8,709 nt of DNA from NCBI GenBank assembly GCA_963977625.1, contig CAXBPX010000056.1, forward strand, positions 1-8,709, read 5' to 3'. Positions 1 through 6,331 of this stretch are shown one piece after another. Numbering within the stretch: position 1 is the stretch's first letter; each line of letters begins with the position of its first letter. The DNA comes from ZLKRG08 sp963977625 (GTDB lineage: Bacteria > Actinomycetota > Actinomycetes > Nanopelagicales > Nanopelagicaceae). Both the position numbers and the translations under genes were made by a program. The notes below the pieces were generated by a model. The model was not told the origin of the DNA and did not search any database. It saw only the letters and a list, made by a program, of their open reading frames with translations.

Positions 1-415
1 TATATTGATCTCCATTATTTAATTCCACAGTTAAGGTTCCACCGGTTGAAACGGCAAAATTTGCCACTACATGGCTATTAGTTACGATCCAACTAGTTGA
101 TGGATTAGATTTATAAATCCAGCCAGAACCGGTTCCGCCTGAGTTGTACGAACGTTCTTCAATAGAAACCACGCTAGGACCTGCGGTAGAAGCAATGGCC
201 GATACATCAATTGAATCTGCATTAATTGTGGTGAGCTTTTGCCCATTTGGGCAGACCCCGTTTTTAGCAAGATATACGGCATTTGTTGAGGTGCTTACAC
301 AAGTTTTAGTTGAAGGCGTAAGTGTTGGAGCAGCATTTGAAATTCCACCTACGAGAATTGCGCCCGCTGCAAAGCCAATGCCAACCTTCGTAATTGAGTT
401 ATTTAAAATGTTCAT
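1..415 (-). CDS. Secreted trypsin/HtrA-like serine protease, N-terminal part (cut by window edge)
   Basis: Reading the minus strand from the ATG at 415 gives an open frame of 138 codons that runs off the left edge. Residues 1-28 look like a Sec signal peptide: Lys10, then a hydrophobic run from about 11 to 25, with likely cleavage after SNA (26-28). Residues 39-58 hold two cysteines (C39, C55) in a CVST...GVCPNG pattern that could form a disulfide. The protease domain begins near 79 with GPSVVSIE, followed by GTGSGW (94-99) and WIVTNSHVVA (109-118), where H115 is the expected catalytic histidine. These are hallmarks of trypsin-like S1 proteases of the HtrA/DegP type. The catalytic Asp and Ser and any PDZ domain lie outside the window, so activity and subfamily cannot be judged. 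An in-frame GTG five codons upstream (430-428) is an alternative start. The gene follows the DoxX-Rieske gene by 45 nt on the same strand and could share its transcript. Confidence 0.85.
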   Translation of the reverse strand, partial: MNILNNSITKVGIGFAAGAILVGGISNAAPTLTPSTKTCVSTSTNAVYLAKNGVCPNGQKLTTINADSIDVSAIASTAGPSVVSIEERSYNSGGTGSGWIYKSNPSTSWIVTNSHVVANFAVSTGGTLTVELNNGDQY

Positions 416-434
416 GCCTAGAGAATGCACTTTT

Positions 435-440
435 AACCTA
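435..440 (-). promoter_or_regulatory. Candidate -10 element for the protease gene
   Basis: The minus strand reads TAGGTT here, matching the actinobacterial TANNNT pattern. The usual spacing would start transcription near 428-430, at the alternative GTG codon, giving a leaderless or very short-leader mRNA. No good Shine-Dalgarno sequence precedes either start. There is no convincing -35. Read-through from the upstream gene is equally possible. Confidence 0.25.
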
Positions 441-460
441 AAAAATTCCTGAGAATTTAA

Positions 461-1339
461 TTAAGCAAAAATTACATATTCGCCAGAAATTTTGACCTTA
501 ATCTTAGGTAGCGGCCTTGGAGCAGGTGGATTTAGGACCTTAGCGTTATTAAAAGGGTCGAAAGCTGCACCATGGCATGGACAGATTAATTGCTTAGCTC
601 CTCGTGAGTAATCCACGACACATCCTTGATGTGTACAGACTAAAGAATAAGCAAAGACCCCAGACTTAGTTCTAAACACCATCGCAGGATTGCCATTTGC
701 TTTAAATTTGAAAGAGCCTCCAACTGGTAAACGTTCCAACTTTACGATCTTCTTGCTTTCGCTTCCTTCTTTACCATCACTATCTGCATTGGCCGATGGG
801 AAGAACTTTCCAAGTCCAATTAATCCACCGGAAAGTCCAAAAACACTTGCCAAGCGCATGATGCCACGGCGATCCATATTTAAATCAATTCTCCTATTTC
901 CAGCATGCAGAATAAAGAAATACGTCAACCACATTACTGCATACGCAGTATCACTGCCAAGAAAATATGGTTGAACGTGAAATGTAACAGTCAGCCATAA
1001 ACCAACCGAAGTAAAGAAACCTACTAAGGCTGCAAAACGTGGCACTATGAAAAAAATCGTTGCAAAACCCGTTGCAAATTCGGCGATCATAATAAATATG
1101 CCAGCTAACGTTGCATGTTCTAAAGAAGAATTTAAGAGCGAACCAAGCGGTGAAATCTCAACGAAGCCACGGATTTGATTGCCGATGTAATTATTTGCCG
1201 CAGGATCTAAAAATGCCGGGTCGCTCGCCTTATTCCAACCGCCATAAATCCAAGTGATACCTAACCAGGCACGCAAAATTCTGGTTGCAATGCTCTGAGC
1301 TTTCCATGAAGCCAACAGAGATTTCGGGCGATATGCCAT
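461..1339 (-). CDS. DoxX-family membrane domain fused to Rieske [2Fe-2S] domain
   Basis: This 292-residue protein has two parts. Residues about 18-147 form four membrane helices (roughly 18-36, 77-99, 102-121 and 130-147) with DoxX/DoxD-like character, including RAWLGITWIYGGWNK at 23-37. After a basic loop comes M155-D-R157-R158-G-I-M-R-L, a twin-arginine-like motif, then a fifth hydrophobic helix (about 160-180) ending PSANA. Residues about 200-292 are a Rieske domain: C235-T-H237-Q-G-C240 and C253-P-C255-H256-G. C235, H237, C253 and H256 would bind the [2Fe-2S] cluster, and C240 and C255 would form the stabilising disulfide. All six are present. Charge distribution puts both the N-terminus and the RR loop in the cytoplasm and the Rieske domain outside. 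A role in membrane electron transfer is likely; the donor and acceptor are unknown. DoxD-type proteins are linked to thiosulfate:quinone oxidoreductase, but that function is not shown here. ATG at 1339 is the first start after the tRNA gene; no ribosome binding site is visible. Confidence 0.88.
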   Translation of the reverse strand: MAYRPKSLLASWKAQSIATRILRAWLGITWIYGGWNKASDPAFLDPAANNYIGNQIRGFVEISPLGSLLNSSLEHATLAGIFIMIAEFATGFATIFFIVPRFAALVGFFTSVGLWLTVTFHVQPYFLGSDTAYAVMWLTYFFILHAGNRRIDLNMDRRGIMRLASVFGLSGGLIGLGKFFPSANADSDGKEGSESKKIVKLERLPVGGSFKFKANGNPAMVFRTKSGVFAYSLVCTHQGCVVDYSRGAKQLICPCHGAAFDPFNNAKVLNPPAPRPLPKIKVKISGEYVIFA

Positions 1340-1349
1340 GGGCTAAAGG

Positions 1350-1355
1350 GTAATA
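1350..1355 (-). promoter_or_regulatory. Candidate -10 element for the DoxX-Rieske gene
   Basis: The minus strand reads TATTAC between the tRNA gene and the ATG at 1339. Standard spacing would start transcription near 1343, only about four bases before the ATG, which fits the absence of a Shine-Dalgarno sequence. The matching -35 position falls in the tRNA 3' end and resembles nothing. Co-transcription with the tRNA is the alternative. Confidence 0.25.
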
Positions 1356-1369
1356 CCAAAATGAAAAAG

Positions 1370-1441
1370 CTCCCTGACTTGGACTCGAACCAAGAACCTG
1401 CCGGTTAACAGCCGGCTGCTCTGCCATTGAGCTATCAGGGA
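1370..1441 (-). tRNA. tRNA-Asn (anticodon GTT)
   Basis: The minus strand folds into a complete 72-nt cloverleaf. The acceptor stem is TCCCTGA with TCAGGGA and discriminator G. The D arm is GCTC/GAGC with a 7-nt loop. The anticodon stem is GCCGG/CCGGC with loop CTGTTAA, giving anticodon GTT. The variable loop is AGGTT, and the T arm is CTTGG/CCAAG with loop TTCGAGT. The 3' CCA is not encoded: the bases after the discriminator are CTTTTTC, so CCA must be added by a nucleotidyltransferase. That T-run could help end transcription. The gene lies between dnaG and the DoxX-Rieske gene on the same strand, 30 nt ahead of the latter. Confidence 0.97.
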
Positions 1442-1456
1442 TTGCTGCGAGGGCAA

Positions 1457-1484
1457 ACTCTACAACATGGGCGCAGTAGGTAAA
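1457..1484 (-). promoter_or_regulatory. Candidate tRNA-Asn promoter
   Basis: On the minus strand TTTACC (1484-1479) is separated by 16 nt from TAGAGT (1462-1457). Standard spacing puts the start near 1450, leaving a leader of about nine bases before the mature tRNA 5' end at 1441. Position and leader length suit a stable-RNA promoter. The -35 matches only part of TTGACA. Confidence 0.45.
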
Positions 1485-1499
1485 AATCGCAAATTAATA

Positions 1500-1526
1500 C
1501 CTAATTAACCTAATTAACCTAATTAA
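1500..1526. repeat. Three perfect tandem copies of a 9-bp unit at the dnaG stop codon
   Basis: The plus strand carries CCTAATTAA three times without a mismatch (1500-1508, 1509-1517, 1518-1526). The dnaG stop codon is inside the copy nearest the gene. Because the unit is nine bases, each further copy supplies another in-frame TAA in the dnaG frame. No stable hairpin or T-run makes it an obvious terminator. Replication slippage is the simplest origin. Confidence 0.9.
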
Positions 1527-3319
1527 AAGGTGCCGAGGGCCTTTTCACGCAAGGTGCGGCGTTGTGATTCCAGAGTAACTAATTCTGTAAATAAACCTTC
1601 ATACTCAGCATCAGTTGGATTGATTCGCTGCAATTTTGATTTGGCATCTGCAATTGTGCGAGATATCGCAACTTCATGTAAGCGCGCCACAATTGATTCT
1701 ACATATCGATCCGATATTTCCCCATCGGCACGAATTGGTTCGACTGATAATTCGGTAAATAGCGATTTTAATTCTTCATTTTCAATATTATCTAATTGCG
1801 CTCCTGCTTCAATAGCACCGCGCATCGCTTGATAAGCCGGATGTGAAAAAGAATTTGCCGGCAACTCATTCCAGCCTTGCGTTAAAGCCGGAACTTGCAA
1901 TTTAGCTTTTAAAACTTCACGCTCTAAAATCAAAGTTGGTTCTTTTGGATCTGGTCGCCAATTTCCAACTATTGGTTCGGTTTTTTGATTCGTGCCCTTG
2001 CCAGCAATTTGAGTTACTGCGCTTAATACCGGATCAATATCCATACCCAACCAAAGCGCTAATTGTTTTACATATTCTGGGCGCAAAGCTTTGTTCTTAA
2101 TATTTGCCACCATCGGTGCAGTATTTGTTAATGCGTTAACTCGTCCTTCGGCTGTCTGTAAATCATGCTTTTTTAATTCGGTGCGAATGGCAAACTCAAA
2201 TAACGGTATCCGACTAGCAATTAAATCGCGAAGCGCTGCATCTCCGTGTGCTTGGCGCAATTCGCATGGGTCCATGCCGCTTGCTTCTACAGCCACAAAA
2301 GTTTGGGTTACAAATTTCTGATCATCATCATATGCGCGAAGCGCTGCTTTTTGGCCAGCAGCATCGCCATCGAAAGTAAAAATCACTTCGCCACGGAAGG
2401 CATCATCATCCATTAATAGATTGCGCAAAATTTTAATGTGGTCATCACCGAATGCGGTTCCACAAGTTGCAACGGCAGTAGTAACTCCTGCTAAATGTGC
2501 CGCCATTACATCGGTATAACCTTCGACCACTACGACTTGGCGCTTGCTAGCGATCTCTTTCTTTGCTTTATCTAAACCATATAGAACTTGGCTCTTCTTA
2601 TAAATAGGAGTTTCAGAGGTATTTAAATACTTTGGCCCTTGATCATCTTCGGATAATTTTCGTGCGCCAAAGCCGACGACATCACCGGTAATGTTACGAA
2701 TTGGCCAAATCAATCGATTTCTAAATCGATCAATCATGCCCTTTTGGCCTTCTTTTGAAAGTCCTGCGATTTCAAGTTCTTCACCAGTAAATCCTTGGCT
2801 TCTTAAAAATTTTGTCAGCGCATCCCACTCATCTGGTGCATATCCAACTCCAAAACTTTCGCATGCTGCGCGTTCAAAGCCGCGCTTTAAAAGAAAATCT
2901 CTGCCTACTTGTGCTGAAGGTGAATTTAATTGTTCTGCATAAAATTTCTGTGCGGCTTCGTTGGCTGCAATTAATCGACTTTTGAGCCCAGGTTTGTAAT
3001 CACTTGACTTGCCGCCTTCGTAAGTTAGTTGATAACCAATTCTTCCCGCTAATTTTTCAATAGCTTCAACAAATGAAATATGTTCGATATCCATCAAAAA
3101 TTTGATGACATCGCCACCTTTGCCGCACCCAAAACAATGAAAATATCCTCGTGAGAGAGTTACATGAAATGACGGTGATTTCTCATCATGAAAAGGACAG
3201 AGCCCTTTTTTCTGATCTCCGCCGGCTTGCTTAAGTGGTAAATAATCATTTACGACTTCATCGATACGCACATTTTCGCGGACATATGCCACATCTTCAT
3301 TGCGAATCATCCCGCTCAT
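1523..3319 (-). CDS. dnaG: DNA primase DnaG
   Basis: DnaG lays down RNA primers for lagging-strand and restart synthesis and works with the replicative helicase DnaB. The 598-residue protein shows the standard order. The N-terminal CHC2 zinc domain has C41-P-F-H44 and C62-F-G-C65. The catalytic core has RFRNRLIWPI (198-207) and GFGAR (216-220). The TOPRIM fold has the metal-binding glutamate E266 in VVVVEGYTD and the acidic pair D317/D319 in TFDGDAAGQ. About 150 less conserved C-terminal residues form the expected helicase-interacting region. Length is near the family norm (E. coli 581), so the protein looks intact. The start at 3319 is preferred over Met4 because MSG-IRNED aligns with typical actinobacterial DnaG starts such as MAG-IRDED. 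Its ATG overlaps the dgt stop as ATGA, which suggests coupled translation. It is the last gene of the glyS-dnaG unit. Confidence 0.97.
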   Translation of the reverse strand: MSGMIRNEDVAYVRENVRIDEVVNDYLPLKQAGGDQKKGLCPFHDEKSPSFHVTLSRGYFHCFGCGKGGDVIKFLMDIEHISFVEAIEKLAGRIGYQLTYEGGKSSDYKPGLKSRLIAANEAAQKFYAEQLNSPSAQVGRDFLLKRGFERAACESFGVGYAPDEWDALTKFLRSQGFTGEELEIAGLSKEGQKGMIDRFRNRLIWPIRNITGDVVGFGARKLSEDDQGPKYLNTSETPIYKKSQVLYGLDKAKKEIASKRQVVVVEGYTDVMAAHLAGVTTAVATCGTAFGDDHIKILRNLLMDDDAFRGEVIFTFDGDAAGQKAALRAYDDDQKFVTQTFVAVEASGMDPCELRQAHGDAALRDLIASRIPLFEFAIRTELKKHDLQTAEGRVNALTNTAPMVANIKNKALRPEYVKQLALWLGMDIDPVLSAVTQIAGKGTNQKTEPIVGNWRPDPKEPTLILEREVLKAKLQVPALTQGWNELPANSFSHPAYQAMRGAIEAGAQLDNIENEELKSLFTELSVEPIRADGEISDRYVESIVARLHEVAISRTIADAKSKLQRINPTDAEYEGLFTELVTLESQRRTLREKALGTF

Positions 3320-4512
3320 GAGGACAACCTAGCGTGTAAGGCATATGCCGCTGGATCTGTAAGGCTAGCCACTTGATCAATGATTATGCGTAGGCGTGGT
3401 TCATTTGAATTATGCCAAGCATCAAGAAATACGGTATCCAAAACTTGAGGCCCAGCGGTTTCAATCATTTCAACTAATTCGTAAATTACCTGTCGCTGCT
3501 TTGCATATCGAGCTTGCGCCTCTGGCGCTTGAATTAAGTAGAAAGCGCTAATTGCTTTTAAAAGAGCTACTTCTACCAATTGATTTCGTGGGATAACTAA
3601 GTTTGCATCAAATCGTTTTAGCTCTCCTGGGCCGTACTTATCTCTAGTTGCGATTTCAGAGTGCAACACGAATCGACCTATTAATTGGCTGGTGGAATCT
3701 TTCAAACGTGCTAAATCTCGATGCATCCCATCAAAATCTTTAGGCCAACATGATAATTCTTGCAGCCTTTCGAGTGCAGCTTGGGTCTCTGTATCAGTAC
3801 TTTCTAGATAACTAGTTTGCATAATCTGGTGAATTTCTGAAAGGTCACTTTCAATTTCAGGGACACTTAACTGACTTGCCACTATTGCATCTTCGAAATC
3901 ATGAACTGAATATGAAACATCATCTGACCAATCCATAATTTGTGCTTCAAAACTTCTTTGATGCTCTGGCGCACCTTCGCGCACCCAATTAAAAATCTCT
4001 ATATCGTCTTGATAAACACCAAATTTCTTGGAATTAAAAGTTGCACTCCATGGATACTTCGTGCAGGCATCAAGTGCGGCTCTGGTTAAATTTAACCCCA
4101 CACTTCGATTGCCATCATAAGTTTTAGCTTCTAATCGAGTAAGTATTCGAAAGGTCTGTGCATTGCCTTCAAAACTTCCAATTTCATTAGCAACTTCGGC
4201 TAAAGCAGTCTCTCCATTATGACCAAATGGTGGATGCCCTAAATCATGTGCCAAACATGCAGTATCAATTAAATCTGGATCTGCACCCAAAGATGCGCCA
4301 AATTCCCTACCGATTTGCGCGCACTCTAAAGAGTGTGAAAGTCGAGTTCTTTGAAAATCATTTTCCCAAGGAACTGCTACTTGAGTCTTGGCAGCTAAGC
4401 GACGAAGCGCAGCGGAGTGAATCAGACGTGCGCGATCGCGCATGAATTCTGTACGACCAGGACGTTTCGCAGGTTCAGTTATGAAACGTTCACTATCTCG
4501 TGGTTGATACAC
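3316..4512 (-). CDS. dgt: Deoxyguanosinetriphosphate triphosphohydrolase-like protein (HD domain)
   Basis: dGTPases cleave dGTP, and sometimes other dNTPs, to the nucleoside and triphosphate, so they influence dNTP pools. The 398-residue protein carries a complete HD metal site: H60 in LSHSLECAQIGR, H89-D90 in ACLAHDLGHPPFGHNGE with H93 and H98 nearby, and the distal aspartate in MDWSDDVSYSVHD, probably D197. The N-terminal DRARLIHSAALRRLAAKTQV (26-45) is typical of the actinobacterial Dgt group. The start codon is GTG at 4512, chosen because it keeps the usual residues before DRAR; an internal ATG at residue 24 would trim them. It begins 5 nt after the SanA-like gene stops and its TGA overlaps the dnaG ATG, so priming and dNTP turnover are joined in one message. 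Substrate preference cannot be read from the sequence. Confidence 0.93.
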   Translation of the reverse strand: MYQPRDSERFITEPAKRPGRTEFMRDRARLIHSAALRRLAAKTQVAVPWENDFQRTRLSHSLECAQIGREFGASLGADPDLIDTACLAHDLGHPPFGHNGETALAEVANEIGSFEGNAQTFRILTRLEAKTYDGNRSVGLNLTRAALDACTKYPWSATFNSKKFGVYQDDIEIFNWVREGAPEHQRSFEAQIMDWSDDVSYSVHDFEDAIVASQLSVPEIESDLSEIHQIMQTSYLESTDTETQAALERLQELSCWPKDFDGMHRDLARLKDSTSQLIGRFVLHSEIATRDKYGPGELKRFDANLVIPRNQLVEVALLKAISAFYLIQAPEAQARYAKQRQVIYELVEMIETAGPQVLDTVFLDAWHNSNEPRLRIIIDQVASLTDPAAYALHARLSS

Positions 4513-4517
4513 GCCAA

Positions 4518-5165
4518 TTAGCCTAGTCCGATTGCGGAAAGTCCAGTACTTTCCAAATGGTCACTTACGTGAATACCTAGCTTTTCTAAGGTGCGATAAG
4601 CAATATATGCGCTACCTTCTCGCCACAAATAATGCATAGATGAATTTTTTATTGAAAATGGCCCGGTGGTCACAGGTGAGCAGGTTGCTTTAATTCCTAA
4701 ATCTTCCGAAATATAAGTTGCTCTCTTGCAATGATAAGGATCTGTGACAATAACTAACTGATCGACATTATTTTTCTTAAAATAATCAGTAAAAGCTTTA
4801 ACGCTTTGAATGGTGTCTCTACCTTTACCAATTTCAATAGCATTATTTCGGGGCACACCATTTTGAATTAACCAGATTCGACCGGCGCGCGCTTCAGTAA
4901 AGCGATCACCTGGTGCACCGGCGCCAACAGTCACGATTTTCTTGACCAACCCGGCATCATAAATCTGTTTTGCTTGAACTAAACGCGCTTCTAAAGCATC
5001 ACTGGGTCTGCCATCATATTGAGCTGCGCCCATTACCACGGCGTAATTTGTAGAAACCACTTTTGGATAATGTGCAGCAAACCAAACTTGTCCATAGAAA
5101 AATGCAGGTATCCCGATAATTAAAAGGAAGAACAGCGAAATAATTCGACGGATTAATTTAAACAT
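4518..5165 (-). CDS. SanA/YdcF-like DUF218 membrane-anchored protein
   Basis: The 215-residue protein begins with a basic start and one strong hydrophobic helix (about 8-28), fitting an N-terminal membrane anchor with the domain outside. The rest has the DUF218 pattern: VVMGAAQYDGRPSDALEARL (43-62), TVGAGAPGDRFTEA (79-92), NGVP (102-105), GRDTIQSVKAF (115-125) and VTDPYHCKRAT (140-150). SanA of E. coli affects envelope permeability to vancomycin, and YdcF binds S-adenosylmethionine; the biochemical activity of the family is not settled. The gene lies 8 nt after dusB and 5 nt before dgt, so it is part of the operon, though its job has no clear link to the neighbours. ATG at 5165 fits the start of the helix. 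No strong ribosome binding site is visible, so translation may depend on coupling to dusB. Confidence 0.9.
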   Translation of the reverse strand: MFKLIRRIISLFFLLIIGIPAFFYGQVWFAAHYPKVVSTNYAVVMGAAQYDGRPSDALEARLVQAKQIYDAGLVKKIVTVGAGAPGDRFTEARAGRIWLIQNGVPRNNAIEIGKGRDTIQSVKAFTDYFKKNNVDQLVIVTDPYHCKRATYISEDLGIKATCSPVTTGPFSIKNSSMHYLWREGSAYIAYRTLEKLGIHVSDHLESTGLSAIGLG

Positions 5166-5173
5166 TTATTTCA

Positions 5174-6331
5174 CTAGCCACCACTAAAAGCATCTTCTAA
5201 TTCCACGTGGACCAGTTCATCAGGATCTTTTAGCCAACCATCTGGCAATGTAGGGGTGCGACCGTGGCTAGTGCGGCCACGAGGTTTTTCAGCTACTTCT
5301 TGTGGATAGGGTTGATCTTCTAATTGATCTAAAAGTGAACGAAATTCCTTTAAAGAACTAATCATTCCGAATTGGCTTCTTAATTCGCGAGGTACTCGGA
5401 AACCTTTTAAATACCAAGCCATGTGTTTCCGTAAATCTTTGCAACCACGATCTTCCGATTCAAAATACTCCACTATTAATTGACCGTGGCGATACATAAC
5501 TTCTCGCACTTCAAAAAGCGTTGGTAAATATCGATCGTTGCTGCCATTAAAAGAATTAACTAAATCTCTAAATAACCAAGGTCTTCCCAAGCAACCACGG
5601 CCAACTACAACCCCGTCACATCCCGTTGCTTGCACCATGCGCACACCATCTTGCCCCGACCAAATATCGCCATTTCCTAAAACTGGAATTCCTTTTGGTT
5701 TCAGATGTTCTTTCAAGTTAGCAATTGCATTCCAATCAGCTTTGCCTTCATACATCTGCTCTGCGGTTCGGGCATGGAGTGCTACCCAAACTACGCCAGC
5801 ATCAGCTGCCGAATCAGCTGCTTCCAAGTAAGTTTTATGATCGCTATCAATTCCAATTCGCATTTTTACCGTTACTGGTATTCCAAATGGTTTTGCCGTA
5901 TCAACTGCACTTTTTACGATATTTGCAAATAACTTTCGCTTAAACGGAAGTGCCGCGCCACCGCCTTTACGGGTGACTTTTGGTACCGGACAACCAAAAT
6001 TCATATCAATATGATCGGCTAAATCTTCTTTACCAATCATTTCTACCGCAGCACGCATCACATTGGGATCAGTGCCATATAACTGAACACTGCGTGGCCA
6101 TTCACCAGCACCCGGTTTCATCAATCTAAAAGTTTCTTCGCGTCTTTCTATAAGTGCGCGCGCAGTCACCATTTCCGATACAAATAAACCAGCACCTTGT
6201 TCGCGGCAGAGTTGTCTAAAAGGCGCATTGGTAATACCAGCCATTGGAGCTAAAACAACTGCAGGATCTACCTGAAAGTTGCCGTCTCGAAGTGGAAGGT
6301 TTAGCAGCCGAGTAACTTGGGAGCTAACCAT
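5174..6331 (-). CDS. dusB: tRNA-dihydrouridine synthase, DusB-like
   Basis: This FMN enzyme uses NADPH to reduce specific uridines in the tRNA D-loop to dihydrouridine. The 385-residue protein has the Dus barrel signatures: LAPMAGITNAPFR (27-39), SVQLYG (81-86), and DMNFGCPVPKV (109-119) with the catalytic C114. FMN and phosphate contacts are expected at K156 (VTVKMRIG), H186 (ALHARTAEQMYEGKADW), GNGD (219-222) and GRGCLGRPWLF (244-254). A helical RNA-binding region follows (about 270-340), then a charged tail from about 340 ending AFSGG, as in other actinobacterial DusB proteins. The ATG at 6331 sits 31 nt inside glyS. No later Met, GTG or TTG start precedes the conserved barrel, so the overlap seems real. 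The exact uridine modified cannot be inferred from this sequence. Confidence 0.95.
   Translation of the reverse strand: MVSSQVTRLLNLPLRDGNFQVDPAVVLAPMAGITNAPFRQLCREQGAGLFVSEMVTARALIERREETFRLMKPGAGEWPRSVQLYGTDPNVMRAAVEMIGKEDLADHIDMNFGCPVPKVTRKGGGAALPFKRKLFANIVKSAVDTAKPFGIPVTVKMRIGIDSDHKTYLEAADSAADAGVVWVALHARTAEQMYEGKADWNAIANLKEHLKPKGIPVLGNGDIWSGQDGVRMVQATGCDGVVVGRGCLGRPWLFRDLVNSFNGSNDRYLPTLFEVREVMYRHGQLIVEYFESEDRGCKDLRKHMAWYLKGFRVPRELRSQFGMISSLKEFRSLLDQLEDQPYPQEVAEKPRGRTSHGRTPTLPDGWLKDPDELVHVELEDAFSGG

Noticed and set aside
82..282. Short minus-strand frame in the same region
   Set aside because: It lies in another frame of the protease gene and has no family features.
144..452. Plus-strand open frame opposite the protease gene
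   Set aside because: It is antisense to a minus-strand frame with a signal peptide and a clear protease motif, and its own translation shows no recognisable domain.
1495..1526. Terminator for the glyS-dnaG unit at the 9-bp repeats
   Set aside because: The repeats are AT-rich with only short TAATTA palindromes and no GC stem with a T-run; no intrinsic terminator is evident here.
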